Assembly: GCF_000299875.1 (NCBI RefSeq)
Contig: NZ_AMRK01000011.1
Location: 59,498 to 123,497 of the forward strand
Reading direction: 5' to 3'
Source: Celeribacter baekdonensis B30
GTDB lineage: Bacteria; Pseudomonadota; Alphaproteobacteria; Rhodobacterales; Rhodobacteraceae
DNA length: 64,000 nt
Part shown: positions 9,253-17,796 of the stretch, in pieces
Layout: each line of letters begins with the position of its first letter
Position numbering within the stretch: the stretch's first letter is position 1
Position numbers and translations under genes: made by a program
The notes under the pieces: model-generated
What the model was told of the DNA's origin: nothing
Databases searched by the model: none
What the model saw: only the letters and a program-made list of their open reading frames with translations

Positions 9253-9409
9253 GCACCCCCACCTGTTCCGACTCCGGGCCCGTGTTAGAGAGCTCCGCCG
9301 CGACGACAAGGCAAACATCACCCAACTGCTCAGCACTCGCTGTCAGGCCATTCTGCTCTGCAAACGTTCGCAGGTCTGTGAGTACATCAAGTATCCAATC
9401 GTTGTGCAT
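9206..9409 (-). CDS. Small conserved-looking protein overlapping the luxR start
   Basis: A 67-residue ORF whose first 40 residues read as a helical, soluble domain (LDVLTDLRTFAEQNGL, then AEQLGDVCLVVAAEL). It starts at an ATG with AGAGGG upstream (rbs-like, about 8 bases). Its last 47 bases overlap luxR in another frame. I recall similar short proteins near luxR genes in Rhodobacterales but cannot verify that here. The function is unknown; the overlap suggests it couples or modulates LuxR translation. Confidence 0.6.
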   Translation of the reverse strand: MHNDWILDVLTDLRTFAEQNGLTASAEQLGDVCLVVAAELSNTGPESEQVGVHDGGFARLSGGYPAS

Positions 9410-9435
9410 GTAAACCCTCTTTCGGTTATCAAAGT

Positions 9436-9451
9436 GGTTGCAAGTACAACC
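9436..9451. promoter_or_regulatory. Inverted repeat upstream of the small ORF/luxR, candidate operator
   Basis: GGTTG-6-CAACC lies 27-42 bases upstream of the 67-residue ORF start. On the minus strand it overlaps plausible -35 (TTGCAA) and -10 (GATAAC) elements, so a bound regulator would act on this promoter. This is inference from position only. Confidence 0.35.
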
Positions 9452-9667
9452 CTAGACGGTGCTTTTGCATTTTGAAATTCGCGGATATGGCCTCCCCATA
9501 AATAGCGAGCCTGACCTTAATAACCCTATGAATTATAATATTTCGTTTATTTTCTGCGAGTTGCGCAATGAAATTTTCCGGTCAAAACCGGCTCACAAAA
9601 GATTCGTCAGCGCAAACGCGTTTATCAACCTCAGATTGATCTCCATTCCACGAGAAAGCACACCGCC

Positions 9668-9700
9668 AAAAAAATCCCGCCCCTCTGACAAAGGGCGGGA
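9668..9700 (-). terminator. Rho-independent terminator of ccr
   Basis: Eight-pair stem TCCCGCCC/GGGCGGGA (9675-9682 and 9693-9700), followed on the minus strand by seven T residues. It lies 31 bases past the ccr stop. Confidence 0.88.
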
Positions 9701-9731
9701 CATTGAACCATCTCAGCTTGGTTCAGAGGGC

Positions 9732-11012
9732 TTATTTGCCTGCGTCGATCACGTCTTGCAGCGTGAGTAGCCCGGTTGTCGGCGCTTGCACCAGCACAGA
9801 CATGTTGCCCGGCTTATGTTCGTTGCGCAGCATTTTCGTGTGGGCTGCGGGGATTTCCCCCCAAGTGAAGGTTTCCGACAGGAACGGATGAATGCGCTTT
9901 TCGATCATCATCAGGTTGGCGGCAGCCGCCTGTTTGAGATGGGCGAAATGCGACCCCTGCAAACGCTTTTGGTGCATCCAGATATAGCGCACGTCAAAGG
10001 TCAGGTTGTAGCCGGTGGTCCCGGCACAGATCACAACCATCCCGCCTTTTTTACAGACGAAGCTGGAGACCGGAAAGGTGCTCTCGCCGGGGTGCTCAAA
10101 CACGATATCGACGTTCTTGCCTTTGCCGGTGATGTCCCAGATCGCTTTGCCGAATTTCCGCGCCTCATTGAACCAAGCTGTATATTCCGGCGTGTTCACC
10201 GTCGGAAGTTGACCCCAGCAATTAAAATCTTTGCGGTTGAGTACGCCTTTTGCGCCCAGCCCCATGACGAAATCACGTTTGCTTTCGTCCGAGATCACGC
10301 CAATCGCATTCGCGCCTGCGGCATTGATCAACTGGATCGCATAGGTGCCCAGACCGCCAGACGCGCCCCAAACCAGAACGTTCATCCCCGGTTTCAACTC
10401 ATGCGGCGGGTGACCAAAGAGCATCCGGTACGCGGTGGCCAGCGTCAGCGTGTAGCACGCACTCTCTTCCCACGTCAGGTGGGTCGGACGCGGCAAAAGC
10501 TGTTGTGCTTGAACGCGGGTGAATTGCGCGAAAGAGCCATCCGGGGTTTCATAGCCCCAAATCCGCTGCGACGGGGAATACATTGGGTCGCCGCCGTTAC
10601 ACTCTTCGTCGTCGCCGTCGTCTTGGTTGCAATGGATCACAACCTCGTCGCCGACTTTCCAATTTTTCACCGCCGAGCCAACCGCCCAAACGATACCGGA
10701 GGCATCGGAGCCCGCGATGTGATATTCTGCGCCGTGACCGTCGAACGGCGAGATCGGCACGCCGAGTCCGGCCCAAACGCCATTGTAGTTCACGCCAGCC
10801 GCCATCACGAGCACAAGCACTTCATGCGGCTCAAGCGTCGGCGTTTCAACGACTTCTTGTTTAAAGGAAGTTTCCGGCTCGCCATGGCGTTCGCGGCGGA
10901 TCGCCCAAGCGTACATTTTCGCTGGAACATAGCCCATGGGAGGCATTTCACCGACCTCATAGAGATCTTTTTCTTCGGCTGTGTAAGTTGTCAGCTTCGT
11001 AGCAAGCGCCAT
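9732..11012 (-). CDS. ccr: Crotonyl-CoA carboxylase/reductase
   Basis: A 426-residue zinc-less medium-chain dehydrogenase/reductase. It catalyses NADPH-dependent reductive carboxylation of crotonyl-CoA to ethylmalonyl-CoA, the signature step of the ethylmalonyl-CoA pathway. The N-terminal segment GEMPPMGYVPAKMYAWAIR, the DGHGAEYHIAGSDASG segment and the Rossmann motif VWGASGGLGTYAIQL are typical of Ccr. GGAGG sits 7 bases before the ATG. It is divergent from ecm, the gene for a following step, across a 422-base regulatory region. Confidence 0.96.
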   Translation of the reverse strand: MALATKLTTYTAEEKDLYEVGEMPPMGYVPAKMYAWAIRRERHGEPETSFKQEVVETPTLEPHEVLVLVMAAGVNYNGVWAGLGVPISPFDGHGAEYHIAGSDASGIVWAVGSAVKNWKVGDEVVIHCNQDDGDDEECNGGDPMYSPSQRIWGYETPDGSFAQFTRVQAQQLLPRPTHLTWEESACYTLTLATAYRMLFGHPPHELKPGMNVLVWGASGGLGTYAIQLINAAGANAIGVISDESKRDFVMGLGAKGVLNRKDFNCWGQLPTVNTPEYTAWFNEARKFGKAIWDITGKGKNVDIVFEHPGESTFPVSSFVCKKGGMVVICAGTTGYNLTFDVRYIWMHQKRLQGSHFAHLKQAAAANLMMIEKRIHPFLSETFTWGEIPAAHTKMLRNEHKPGNMSVLVQAPTTGLLTLQDVIDAGK

Positions 11013-11434
11013 CTTTTGTCCTCCATATCTTCGGGGCTGAACAGACCCAAAGGCTCATCTTTAATCTGTTTTGTTTGGGACCCTTTTGACGACACCATCT
11101 GTGTTTCATCGAAAGGGCCCCGCCCTGCGCCGCAATGCAGAATCGCGGGCTCTCTGCCTCCTAGATACGATTTGAAAAGTAATTATGCAATGCTGATGCA
11201 GCAATTTTTGAAATTTTATAACCGAGCAACCGCAGCATTTCAAAAAATTCCCCACAAAAACAAGGCCACATACGACCAAAAGGCGAGACAATATCCTTAC
11301 GTCACTAAGAAAACCGCCTCTTTTCACGCCCTGCCGCATCGCGGCGAATTGACATTGGCACATTATTCCACGCATAAACGCTTCTGAGAAATATTATTGC
11401 CCATCGAAAGATGTCAAAGCTAACGAGGCCCGCC
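11013..11434. promoter_or_regulatory. Divergent ccr/ecm promoter region
   Basis: A 422-base gap with no convincing gene. It holds AATTTTTGAAAT (11203-11214) and its inverted partner ATTTCAAAAAATT (11237-11249), an imperfect 12-base inverted repeat separated by 22 bases. It also holds CTGCGCCGCAATGCAG (11125-11140), which resembles motifs before mdh, mcl2 and the 58-residue ORF. Both ccr and ecm must be transcribed from here. Confidence 0.5.
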
Positions 11435-13402
11435 ATGACTGATACGAAAAAGGATAAACCCTGGCTCTTCCGCACCTATGCGGGCCATTCGACCGCGAAA
11501 GCGTCCAACGCGCTCTATCGTACCAACCTGTCCAAGGGTCAGACCGGTCTGTCCGTGGCCTTCGATCTGCCCACTCAGACCGGCTATGACAGCGATCATG
11601 AGCTTGCCAAAGGCGAGGTCGGCAAGGTCGGTGTACCGGTGGCGCATTTGGGCGATATGCGGATGTTGTTCAAAGACATTCCGCTAGAACAGATGAACAC
11701 CTCGATGACGATCAACGCCACCGCCCCCTGGTTGTTGGCGCTGTATATTGCAGCGGCTGAGGAACAAGGCGCGGATGTGTCGAAACTCCAAGGCACGGTT
11801 CAAAACGACATCATCAAAGAATACCTGTCGCGCGGAACTTATGTGTGCCCGCCACGCCCATCGCTGCGAATGATCACCGATGTCGCCGCCTATACGCGCA
11901 AGCACCTGCCGAAATGGAACCCGATGAACATCTGTTCCTATCACCTACAGGAAGCGGGTGCGACGCCGGAACAGGAACTGGCTTTTGCTTTGGCCACTGC
12001 CATCGCCGTTTTGGACGATCTGAAAGAAAAAGTGCCCGCCGAGGCCTTCCCGGAAATGGTCGGGCGGATTTCGTTTTTCGTCAACGCGGGCATCCGGTTC
12101 GTCACCGAGCTGTGTAAAATGCGCGCCTTTGTCGAGCTTTGGGACGAGATCACCCGTGAACGTTACGGCGTCGAGGACCCGAAATTCCGCCGCTTCCGTT
12201 ACGGCGTTCAGGTCAACTCATTGGGCCTCACCGAACAGCAGCCGGAAAACAACGTTTACCGTATTTTGATCGAAATGCTCGCCGTGACCCTGTCCAAAAA
12301 CGCCCGTGCCCGCGCTGTGCAATTGCCAGCATGGAACGAGGCGCTTGGCCTGCCACGCCCGTTTGATCAACAATGGTCGCTGCGGATGCAACAAATCCTC
12401 GCCTATGAGACCGACCTGTTGGAATATGACGACCTGTTCGACAACAACCCCGCCGTGGACCGCAAGGTGAGCCAGTTGAAAGCAGGCGCACGCGCCGAGC
12501 TTGACACGCTGGACGGCATGGGCGGCGCGATTGAGGCGATTGAATATATGAAATCGCGTCTGGTCGAAAGCAACGCCGAGCGCATTTCCAAGATCGAAGG
12601 CGGCGAGACCGTTGTCGTCGGCGTGAACCGGTGGACCGTGGGCGAACCGTCGCCACTGACCACTGGTGATGGTTCGATCATGAAATCCGACCCAGAGGCC
12701 GAAGCCGATCAAATCGGGCGTTTGCAAGAATGGCGGCAGTCGCGCAACGAGGCCGCCGTGCAAGCCGCGCTGACCAAGCTGCGCGAGGCGGCGAAATCCG
12801 GCGCCAACATCATGCCTGCCTCGATTGAGGCCGCCAAAGCCGGGGCGACGACCGGCGAATGGGGTGACATGGTGCGCGCGGCCTTTGGTCAGTACCGTGG
12901 CCCGACCGGGGTGTCCGTGAACCCGTCGAACCGCACCGAAGGCCTGGACGAAATCCGTGATGAGGTGGCGCGTGTGTCGACCTCTTTGGGCCGTAAACTC
13001 AAATTCCTCGTCGGCAAACCCGGCCTTGATGGCCACTCGAACGGTGCCGAACAAATCGCCGCCCGCGCCCGCGACGCAGGGATGGACATCACCTATGAGG
13101 GCATCCGCCTGACCCCCTCTGAGATTGTCGAAGCCGCAGGGCGCGACGCGGCCCATGTGGTGGGCCTGTCGATCCTGTCGGGGTCGCATATGCCGCTCAT
13201 GGCGGACTTGATGGAGCGGATGAAAGAGGCCGGTCTCGGCCATATTCCGGTGGTCGTGGGCGGCATCATTCCCGAAGCGGATGAAAAGGCGCTTTTGGCG
13301 ATGGGTGTGGCCCGTGTCTACACGCCGAAAGATTTTGAACTCAACCGCATCATGTTTGACATCGTCGGTTTGGTCGATCCTGCGTCAGAGGCTGCCGAGT
13401 AA
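11435..13402 (+). CDS. ecm: Ethylmalonyl-CoA mutase (coenzyme B12-dependent)
   Basis: A 655-residue acyl-CoA mutase converting ethylmalonyl-CoA to methylsuccinyl-CoA. The N-terminal TIM-barrel domain begins PWLFRTYAGHSTAKASN, as in characterised Ecm proteins. The C-terminal cobalamin-binding domain has the DGHSNG motif with the cobalt-ligand His at 534, then LSILSGSH and VVGGIIP. The ATG at 11435 gives the usual N-terminus; an in-frame ATG at 11411 has no better ribosome site. The placement opposite ccr supports Ecm rather than methylmalonyl-CoA mutase. Confidence 0.94.
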   Translation: MTDTKKDKPWLFRTYAGHSTAKASNALYRTNLSKGQTGLSVAFDLPTQTGYDSDHELAKGEVGKVGVPVAHLGDMRMLFKDIPLEQMNTSMTINATAPWLLALYIAAAEEQGADVSKLQGTVQNDIIKEYLSRGTYVCPPRPSLRMITDVAAYTRKHLPKWNPMNICSYHLQEAGATPEQELAFALATAIAVLDDLKEKVPAEAFPEMVGRISFFVNAGIRFVTELCKMRAFVELWDEITRERYGVEDPKFRRFRYGVQVNSLGLTEQQPENNVYRILIEMLAVTLSKNARARAVQLPAWNEALGLPRPFDQQWSLRMQQILAYETDLLEYDDLFDNNPAVDRKVSQLKAGARAELDTLDGMGGAIEAIEYMKSRLVESNAERISKIEGGETVVVGVNRWTVGEPSPLTTGDGSIMKSDPEAEADQIGRLQEWRQSRNEAAVQAALTKLREAAKSGANIMPASIEAAKAGATTGEWGDMVRAAFGQYRGPTGVSVNPSNRTEGLDEIRDEVARVSTSLGRKLKFLVGKPGLDGHSNGAEQIAARARDAGMDITYEGIRLTPSEIVEAAGRDAAHVVGLSILSGSHMPLMADLMERMKEAGLGHIPVVVGGIIPEADEKALLAMGVARVYTPKDFELNRIMFDIVGLVDPASEAAE

Positions 13403-13462
13403 GGCTGGCCCCCGCGAAAATCAAAGCTATAGTCGGGGCAACTCAAACAAAGAGGTGCCCTG

Positions 13463-14170
13463 ATGCCGACCCCCCATATTGCCGCTAAAGCCGGAGAGAT
13501 TGCCGAAACCGTTTTGATGCCGGGCGATCCCTATCGCGCCAAATGGGCGGCTGAGAATTTTCTTGATGACGCCGTTTTGGTCAACGAAGTGCGCGGCATG
13601 TTAGGCTTTACCGGCACTTACAAAGGCAATCGCGTCACCATTCACGGCTCCGGCATGGGGATGCCCTCCCTGTCGATCTACGCCAATGAATTGATCACCG
13701 AATATGGTGCCAAAACCCTGATCCGCATCGGGTCTTGTGGCGCGATGCAGCATCACATCAAGGTGCGTGACGTGGTGATCGCGATGACCGCCACCACGCT
13801 CTCGACCCCCTCGCGCGGCATTTTCAAAGAGCTGAACTTTGCGCCTTGTGCCGATTATGGCCTGCTTGAGGCCGCTGTCGCTGCCGCACGGACCAAAGAC
13901 ACCGGCGTGCATGTCGGCGGAATTTATTCCTCTGATGTGTTTTATGATGAGCGGCCCGACCTGACCGAGATCATGGTACGCCACGGCATCTTGGGCGTCG
14001 AAATGGAGGCCGCCGAACTTTATAATCTCGCCGCCCGTCATGGCGTGCGCGCGCTTGGCATCATGACCGTCTCGGACCATTTACTGACCCATGAGGCCCT
14101 GCCCTCGACGGATCGCGAACGCAGCTTCGGCGACATGGTCGAAATCGCACTTGAGGCGGCTTTTGCCTAA
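13463..14170 (+). CDS. deoD: Purine-nucleoside phosphorylase, DeoD type
   Basis: A 235-residue phosphorylase cleaving purine (deoxy)nucleosides to base and (deoxy)ribose-1-phosphate. Family features are MPGDPYRAK near the N-terminus, [12 protein letters not shown] (phosphate site), RIGSCGAM and VEMEAAELY, with the catalytic SDHLLTHE segment near the end. Length matches the hexameric DeoD class. GAGGTG lies just before the ATG. It is 60 bases after ecm and may be read through, but it belongs to nucleoside salvage and would use the products of the importer at the window's left edge. Confidence 0.95.
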   Translation: MPTPHIAAKAGEIAETVLMPGDPYRAKWAAENFLDDAVLVNEVRGMLGFTGTYKGNRVTIHGSGMGMPSLSIYANELITEYGAKTLIRIGSCGAMQHHIKVRDVVIAMTATTLSTPSRGIFKELNFAPCADYGLLEAAVAAARTKDTGVHVGGIYSSDVFYDERPDLTEIMVRHGILGVEMEAAELYNLAARHGVRALGIMTVSDHLLTHEALPSTDRERSFGDMVEIALEAAFA

Positions 14171-14278
14171 AATATCGCGCTCTGCGGCTTGTTTTTCTGC
14201 ACCTGCAACCTAACTATCCAAGGGCTGCCCAGACGGGTGGCCCTTTCCCATAAAATCAGACGATAAGGAGGGCCTTTC

Positions 14279-15268
14279 ATGTCCATGCCCAAACGCCAAC
14301 TGGGGACAGACGGTCCAATGGTCAGCGCCATCGGATTTGGCTGTATGAGCTTTGCCGGCTTTTTTGGCCCCGCCGATGATGACACCAGTCTCGAAACACT
14401 GGCCGCGGTTGAGGCCGCTGGCATCGACTTTTGGGACACCGCCAATATCTACGGCATGGGGCGCTCTGAGCGCATCGTTGGGCAGTATTTGAAAGAAACC
14501 CAAGCAAAAGTGACGCTCGCCACCAAGGTCGGCATCGTGCCCGGACCGCCACGCGGCTTTTCCAATGAGGCGGATTACATCCGTGCCGAACTTGAAAACT
14601 CGCTTGAGAAACTAAACCGCGACAAGGTTGAGCTTTATTACATCCACCGCCGCGAACAGGAACGTCCCATCGAAGAGGTGGCCGAGACCATGGGGCGGCT
14701 GATCGAAGAGGGCTTGATTGATGCTTGGGGCCTCTCTGAGGTCGCGCCGTCAACCATTCAGCGCGCACATCGCGTGGTGCCCGTTCGAGCGGTGCAAAAC
14801 GAGTATTCGCTTTGGTCGCGTCAGCCAGAGTTGGGCGTCATTCAGACCTGTGAGGATTTGGGCATTGCTTTTATCCCCTTCTCTCCTTTGGGGCGCGGAG
14901 TATTGGGCGATGTCGATCTTGATCCGCCCAATTTCGAAGCCCATGATTTCCGCAAGGTGAACCCACGGTTTATGAAACCCAATTGGTCCGCCAATATGGA
15001 TCATGTCCGCGCCTTCCGTGCCTTTGCTGCCAAGAAAGGCGTGACCACATCGGCCTTGGCACTGGCTTGGGTGCTGCATCAGGGCGATCACATGATGCCC
15101 ATTCCCGGCACCCGCACGGCGGCGCATTTGGCCGAATGGGTCGGTGCTACGTCGATTTCTCTCTCCGAGGACGATCTTTGGGACATCGAAGAAGTTCTGC
15201 CCGTGGGCTGGGCCCATGGAGATCGTTACTCGGACGTTCAAATGGTCGGTGTTGAACGCTATTGCTAA
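14279..15268 (+). CDS. Aldo/keto reductase
   Basis: A 329-residue NADPH-dependent oxidoreductase of the AKR superfamily. It has GFGCMSF near 19, the catalytic D-Y pair in FWDTANIYGMGRSE, Lys in ATKVG and the His in ELYYIHR (HR in place of the classical HR/HH pair). The cofactor loop near PIPGTRTAAHL is intact. AAGGAGG lies 7 bases before the ATG. The substrate is unknown; neighbours do not define it. Confidence 0.9.
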   Translation: MSMPKRQLGTDGPMVSAIGFGCMSFAGFFGPADDDTSLETLAAVEAAGIDFWDTANIYGMGRSERIVGQYLKETQAKVTLATKVGIVPGPPRGFSNEADYIRAELENSLEKLNRDKVELYYIHRREQERPIEEVAETMGRLIEEGLIDAWGLSEVAPSTIQRAHRVVPVRAVQNEYSLWSRQPELGVIQTCEDLGIAFIPFSPLGRGVLGDVDLDPPNFEAHDFRKVNPRFMKPNWSANMDHVRAFRAFAAKKGVTTSALALAWVLHQGDHMMPIPGTRTAAHLAEWVGATSISLSEDDLWDIEEVLPVGWAHGDRYSDVQMVGVERYC

Positions 15269-15290
15269 GCGCCACCCAAATCCAAATATG

Positions 15291-15321
15291 AAAAAGCCCC
15301 GCATCCTGTGCGGGGCTTTTT
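15291..15321. terminator. Bidirectional terminator between aldo/keto reductase and the 58-residue ORF
   Basis: A 13-pair stem AAAAAGCCCCGCA / TGCGGGGCTTTTT with a 5-base loop. It can serve the plus-strand reductase and the convergent minus-strand small ORF. Confidence 0.92.
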
Positions 15322-15341
15322 GAATTCTGTGAGAGCCGACA

Positions 15342-15518
15342 TCAGTCCGCGCAGTAATAGGCGTACATCTGATCCAAAACGGCAAGTTTGCTCGGAACGA
15401 TTTGCTCGCTCGATTGCGCAGCCGGTGTGGCCGGGGCGTAATATTCAAGCCACTCCGTGACTTTCATCGCCGAGTCTGCAGTGTCTTTTGCGGTCAGTGC
15501 AACATCGTGCAAGGTCAT
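15342..15518 (-). CDS. Small protein of 58 residues ending in LDQMYAYYCAD
   Basis: A short ORF (MTLHDVALTAKDTADSAMKV... to LDQMYAYYCAD) with a TGGAG ribosome site 8 bases before the ATG and a terminator just past its stop. It has no signal peptide or membrane helix. The C-terminal LDQMYAYY motif is one I associate with short proteins in Rhodobacteraceae, unverified here. Two motif-rich dyads (15584-15606, 15639-15649) lie 66-130 bases upstream, giving it a clear promoter region. Function unknown. Confidence 0.65.
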   Translation of the reverse strand: MTLHDVALTAKDTADSAMKVTEWLEYYAPATPAAQSSEQIVPSKLAVLDQMYAYYCAD

Positions 15519-15583
15519 AGTCGATACTCCAATAAGGGTCCGCGCGCAAATGCGCCGGGTGGCCCTCCCTTACCGTTGAGATA

Positions 15584-15606
15584 TGCCGCGCTGCGGCACA
15601 ATGCAG
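15584..15606 (-). promoter_or_regulatory. Candidate operator (TGCATTG / CCGCAGCGC motif) upstream of the 58-residue ORF
   Basis: On the minus strand it reads CTGCATTGTGCCGCAGCGCGG, split by a perfect palindrome TGCCGC-GCT-GCGGCA. It closely resembles the element before mdh (24733-24750) and lies at a similar distance, about 66 bases, from the start codon. Confidence 0.45.
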
Positions 15607-15638
15607 CCCCTAAAACACGCATACTCGCCATGCGACCG

Positions 15639-15649
15639 CTGCAATGCAG
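15639..15649. promoter_or_regulatory. CTGC-AAT-GCAG dyad, PhaR-like site
   Basis: A perfect CTGC-N3-GCAG dyad, the form described for PhaR-type regulators of polyhydroxybutyrate genes, 121 bases upstream of the 58-residue ORF. It is followed by AAACTTT, also seen after the related site before mcl2. Assignment to PhaR is inference. Confidence 0.4.
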
Positions 15650-15689
15650 AAACTTTTAACGATGTGTAAACCATAATTGGACGACAAAA

Positions 15690-15893
15690 TCAGAGCTGCG
15701 GCATCTGTCCGCCACAGTGCTTTGGTTCCCCCGCAACCGTGCGCGCGCTCGCGCCACAGACCGGACACGCCCACTCCACACCCTCCGCATCCTTGTTCAC
15801 CTGACGCCATTTGCACGCGCCGGTTTTCTCCGTGCGCAGGCTGTACATGGCGACATAGAAACCAATGATGAGAATGGGGGCGAGGAGAAGCAT
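15690..15893 (-). CDS. Small membrane-anchored zinc-ribbon-like protein
   Basis: A 67-residue protein with one N-terminal transmembrane helix (about 1-19), then a soluble part with CPVCGA and a later HCGG. These are two cysteine pairs that could hold zinc, although the second knuckle is irregular. The segment GACKWRQ after the helix resembles short Rhodobacteraceae proteins I recall. No clear ribosome site precedes the ATG. Function unknown. Confidence 0.6.
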   Translation of the reverse strand: MLLLAPILIIGFYVAMYSLRTEKTGACKWRQVNKDAEGVEWACPVCGASARTVAGEPKHCGGQMPQL

Positions 15894-16001
15894 GATGGTG
15901 ATCCGGCCGCGGCCTTACCAGGCAAAGGAGCGACACCTAAAGAGCGGTTCGAAGAGACTGACACACAGGTTTGGACGAGACGCGTACAGGGCTGAAACGC
16001 T

Positions 16002-16823
16002 TTAGCGTTTTTGCCGCTCGGCCCGCCGAAGTATTTTCTGTCTGCGCAAATAGCGGCGCAATGACCGATAGAAGAACCGATACCGGTGCCCACGCAGCTC
16101 GATCGGCTCTGCCAACGTTTGGACAACACGGTTGGGCATCAGTTTTTCCATCTTGGCTTCGAATTGATCCTGACAGGCCAAATAGCGTTCATCCACGGTT
16201 GCAGCCCCCATATGAGTCACGAGGAAGTCAATGGCATAAGCTGTCAGACCAAGGGCCTGCGCCTTGAGTACAATATCGAGGCCGTACAGGTGAAACCCTT
16301 TGAGATCATAGGACAGAAAGACCAGGCGATCGCGTCGCAGAATAAAGAAATTCTCGTCCACAACATTGACCTGTGATGGTAAATCGCCACGCTTGCGCTG
16401 CATCCCGTGTTTATCACTGATCCGAAGATGGTACTGCTTGCCAACCCGCCCGGCATTCGCAGCAACGCCCCAGTTGGGATCACAGCGGTGCAAATCGGCA
16501 AGGCGCTCTTCCAGAACGTCGATACCATCGTCACTGGCCACAACATCCTGATGGAGGCAAATAACATATGTGCCGCGCGCCGCGCGGATCAGTCGGTTGA
16601 GCCCGGAAAACCCGTCAAACGCGTTCCCGCCCCTGTTATCGCCATAAAGATATTCGCAAATGTCGGTGGTAAACCCTTTGGCGATAAAACTTTCCACCAT
16701 CGCAGTATATTGCTCTGGGTTTGTGACAAGGCTGACAAAAGAAAACCGGAGTGGTGCGGTCGTGTCCTCTACCGGCACGGACGTTGCAGGCAGCAAGGTC
16801 AGGTCTGGGGGGCTGGCACTCAT
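16002..16823 (-). CDS. Glycosyltransferase (GT-A fold, family 2-like)
   Basis: A 273-residue soluble protein with the N-terminal FSFVSLVTNPEQYTAMVESF segment, GFSGLNRLIRAARGTYVICLHQDVV (acceptor loop with the metal-site HQD in place of DxD) and VDENFFILRR. It most resembles GT2-like transferases that act on surface polysaccharides. The C-terminus is very rich in Arg and Lys (about 245-273), suggesting membrane or nucleotide-sugar contact. It stands alone between two terminator regions. Acceptor and donor are unknown. Confidence 0.7.
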   Translation of the reverse strand: MSASPPDLTLLPATSVPVEDTTAPLRFSFVSLVTNPEQYTAMVESFIAKGFTTDICEYLYGDNRGGNAFDGFSGLNRLIRAARGTYVICLHQDVVASDDGIDVLEERLADLHRCDPNWGVAANAGRVGKQYHLRISDKHGMQRKRGDLPSQVNVVDENFFILRRDRLVFLSYDLKGFHLYGLDIVLKAQALGLTAYAIDFLVTHMGAATVDERYLACQDQFEAKMEKLMPNRVVQTLAEPIELRGHRYRFFYRSLRRYLRRQKILRRAERQKR

Positions 16824-16920
16824 CTCACCACCTCATTGATACATCTGTGACATTGCCCATCGCAAGTTTTGCCAACATTGGCAACCTGTCTCGGCCCAAA
16901 CGCTCTCCCTGCCTCAACGA

Positions 16921-16948
16921 AAAAGGCGCATCCTAAGATGCGCCTTTT
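16921..16948 (-). terminator. Rho-independent terminator of the sdh operon
   Basis: A perfect 12-pair stem AAAAGGCGCATC / GATGCGCCTTTT with a CTAA loop, 58 bases beyond the sdhB stop. Confidence 0.88.
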
Positions 16949-17005
16949 GTAGACTGTATTGCCGCATTTGATAAGCGCGTCATATTTCATCTCTGACACA
17001 CGCGT

Positions 17006-17785
17006 TTAGTGCGCGCGTTCCAACATCAGCTTTTTGATATGCGCAATGGCTTTGGCCGGGTTCAGACCTTTGGGGCAGGTCTTGGCGCAGTTCATGATGG
17101 TATGGCAACGGTAGAGTTTGAACGGATCTTCCAATTCGTCCAGACGTTCCCCCGTCGCCTCATCGCGCGAGTCGATGATCCAGCGGTAAGCATGCAACAA
17201 CGCGGCCGGGCCGAGGTATTTGTCGCCGTTCCACCAGTAAGACGGGCAGGAGGTGGAGCAGGACGCACACATCACGCATTCATACAGACCATCAAGTTTC
17301 TTACGATCCTCAATCGACTGACGCCATTCTTTCGCCGGGCGGTTGGTCTTGGTCTCCAGCCAGGGCATGATCGACGCGTGTTGCGCGTAGAAATGGGTCA
17401 GATCGGGGATAAGGTCTTTGACCACTGACATATGCGGCAACGGGAAGATGCGCACATCGCCCTTGATCTCGTCCAGACCATAGATACAGGCCAGCGTGTT
17501 GATCCCGTCGATGTTCATCGCACAGGAGCCACAAATCCCTTCACGGCAAGAGCGGCGGAAGGTCAGGGTTGGGTCGATCTCATTCTTGATCTTGATGAGC
17601 GCGTCCAAAACCATCGGGCCACACCGATCCATATCGAGGAAATAGGTATCAACGCTTGGGTTTTTCTCATCATCAGGGTTCCAGCGATAAATCTGAAACT
17701 TGCGGACATTGGTCGCGCCCTCGGGCTTCGGCCAAGTCTTGCCCGTGACGATTTTGGAGTTCTTCGGCAGGTTAAACTGTACCAT
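17006..17785 (-). CDS. sdhB: Succinate dehydrogenase iron-sulfur subunit
   Basis: A 259-residue iron-sulfur subunit of complex II. The 2Fe-2S cysteines lie at 80-100 ([12 protein letters not shown] ... LAC). The 4Fe-4S and 3Fe-4S ligands are in [12 protein letters not shown] (170-181) and [17 protein letters not shown] (about 227-243). It passes electrons from SdhA to the quinone site formed with SdhC and SdhD. Last gene of sdhCDAB, 11 bases after sdhA and before a strong terminator. Confidence 0.97.
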   Translation of the reverse strand: MVQFNLPKNSKIVTGKTWPKPEGATNVRKFQIYRWNPDDEKNPSVDTYFLDMDRCGPMVLDALIKIKNEIDPTLTFRRSCREGICGSCAMNIDGINTLACIYGLDEIKGDVRIFPLPHMSVVKDLIPDLTHFYAQHASIMPWLETKTNRPAKEWRQSIEDRKKLDGLYECVMCASCSTSCPSYWWNGDKYLGPAALLHAYRWIIDSRDEATGERLDELEDPFKLYRCHTIMNCAKTCPKGLNPAKAIAHIKKLMLERAH

Positions 17786-17796
17786 TTCTGATCCCC

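Noticed and set aside
9786..11387. Long plus-strand frame opposite ccr and its promoter
   Set aside because: Antisense shadow of ccr; continues into non-coding sequence without a recognisable protein.
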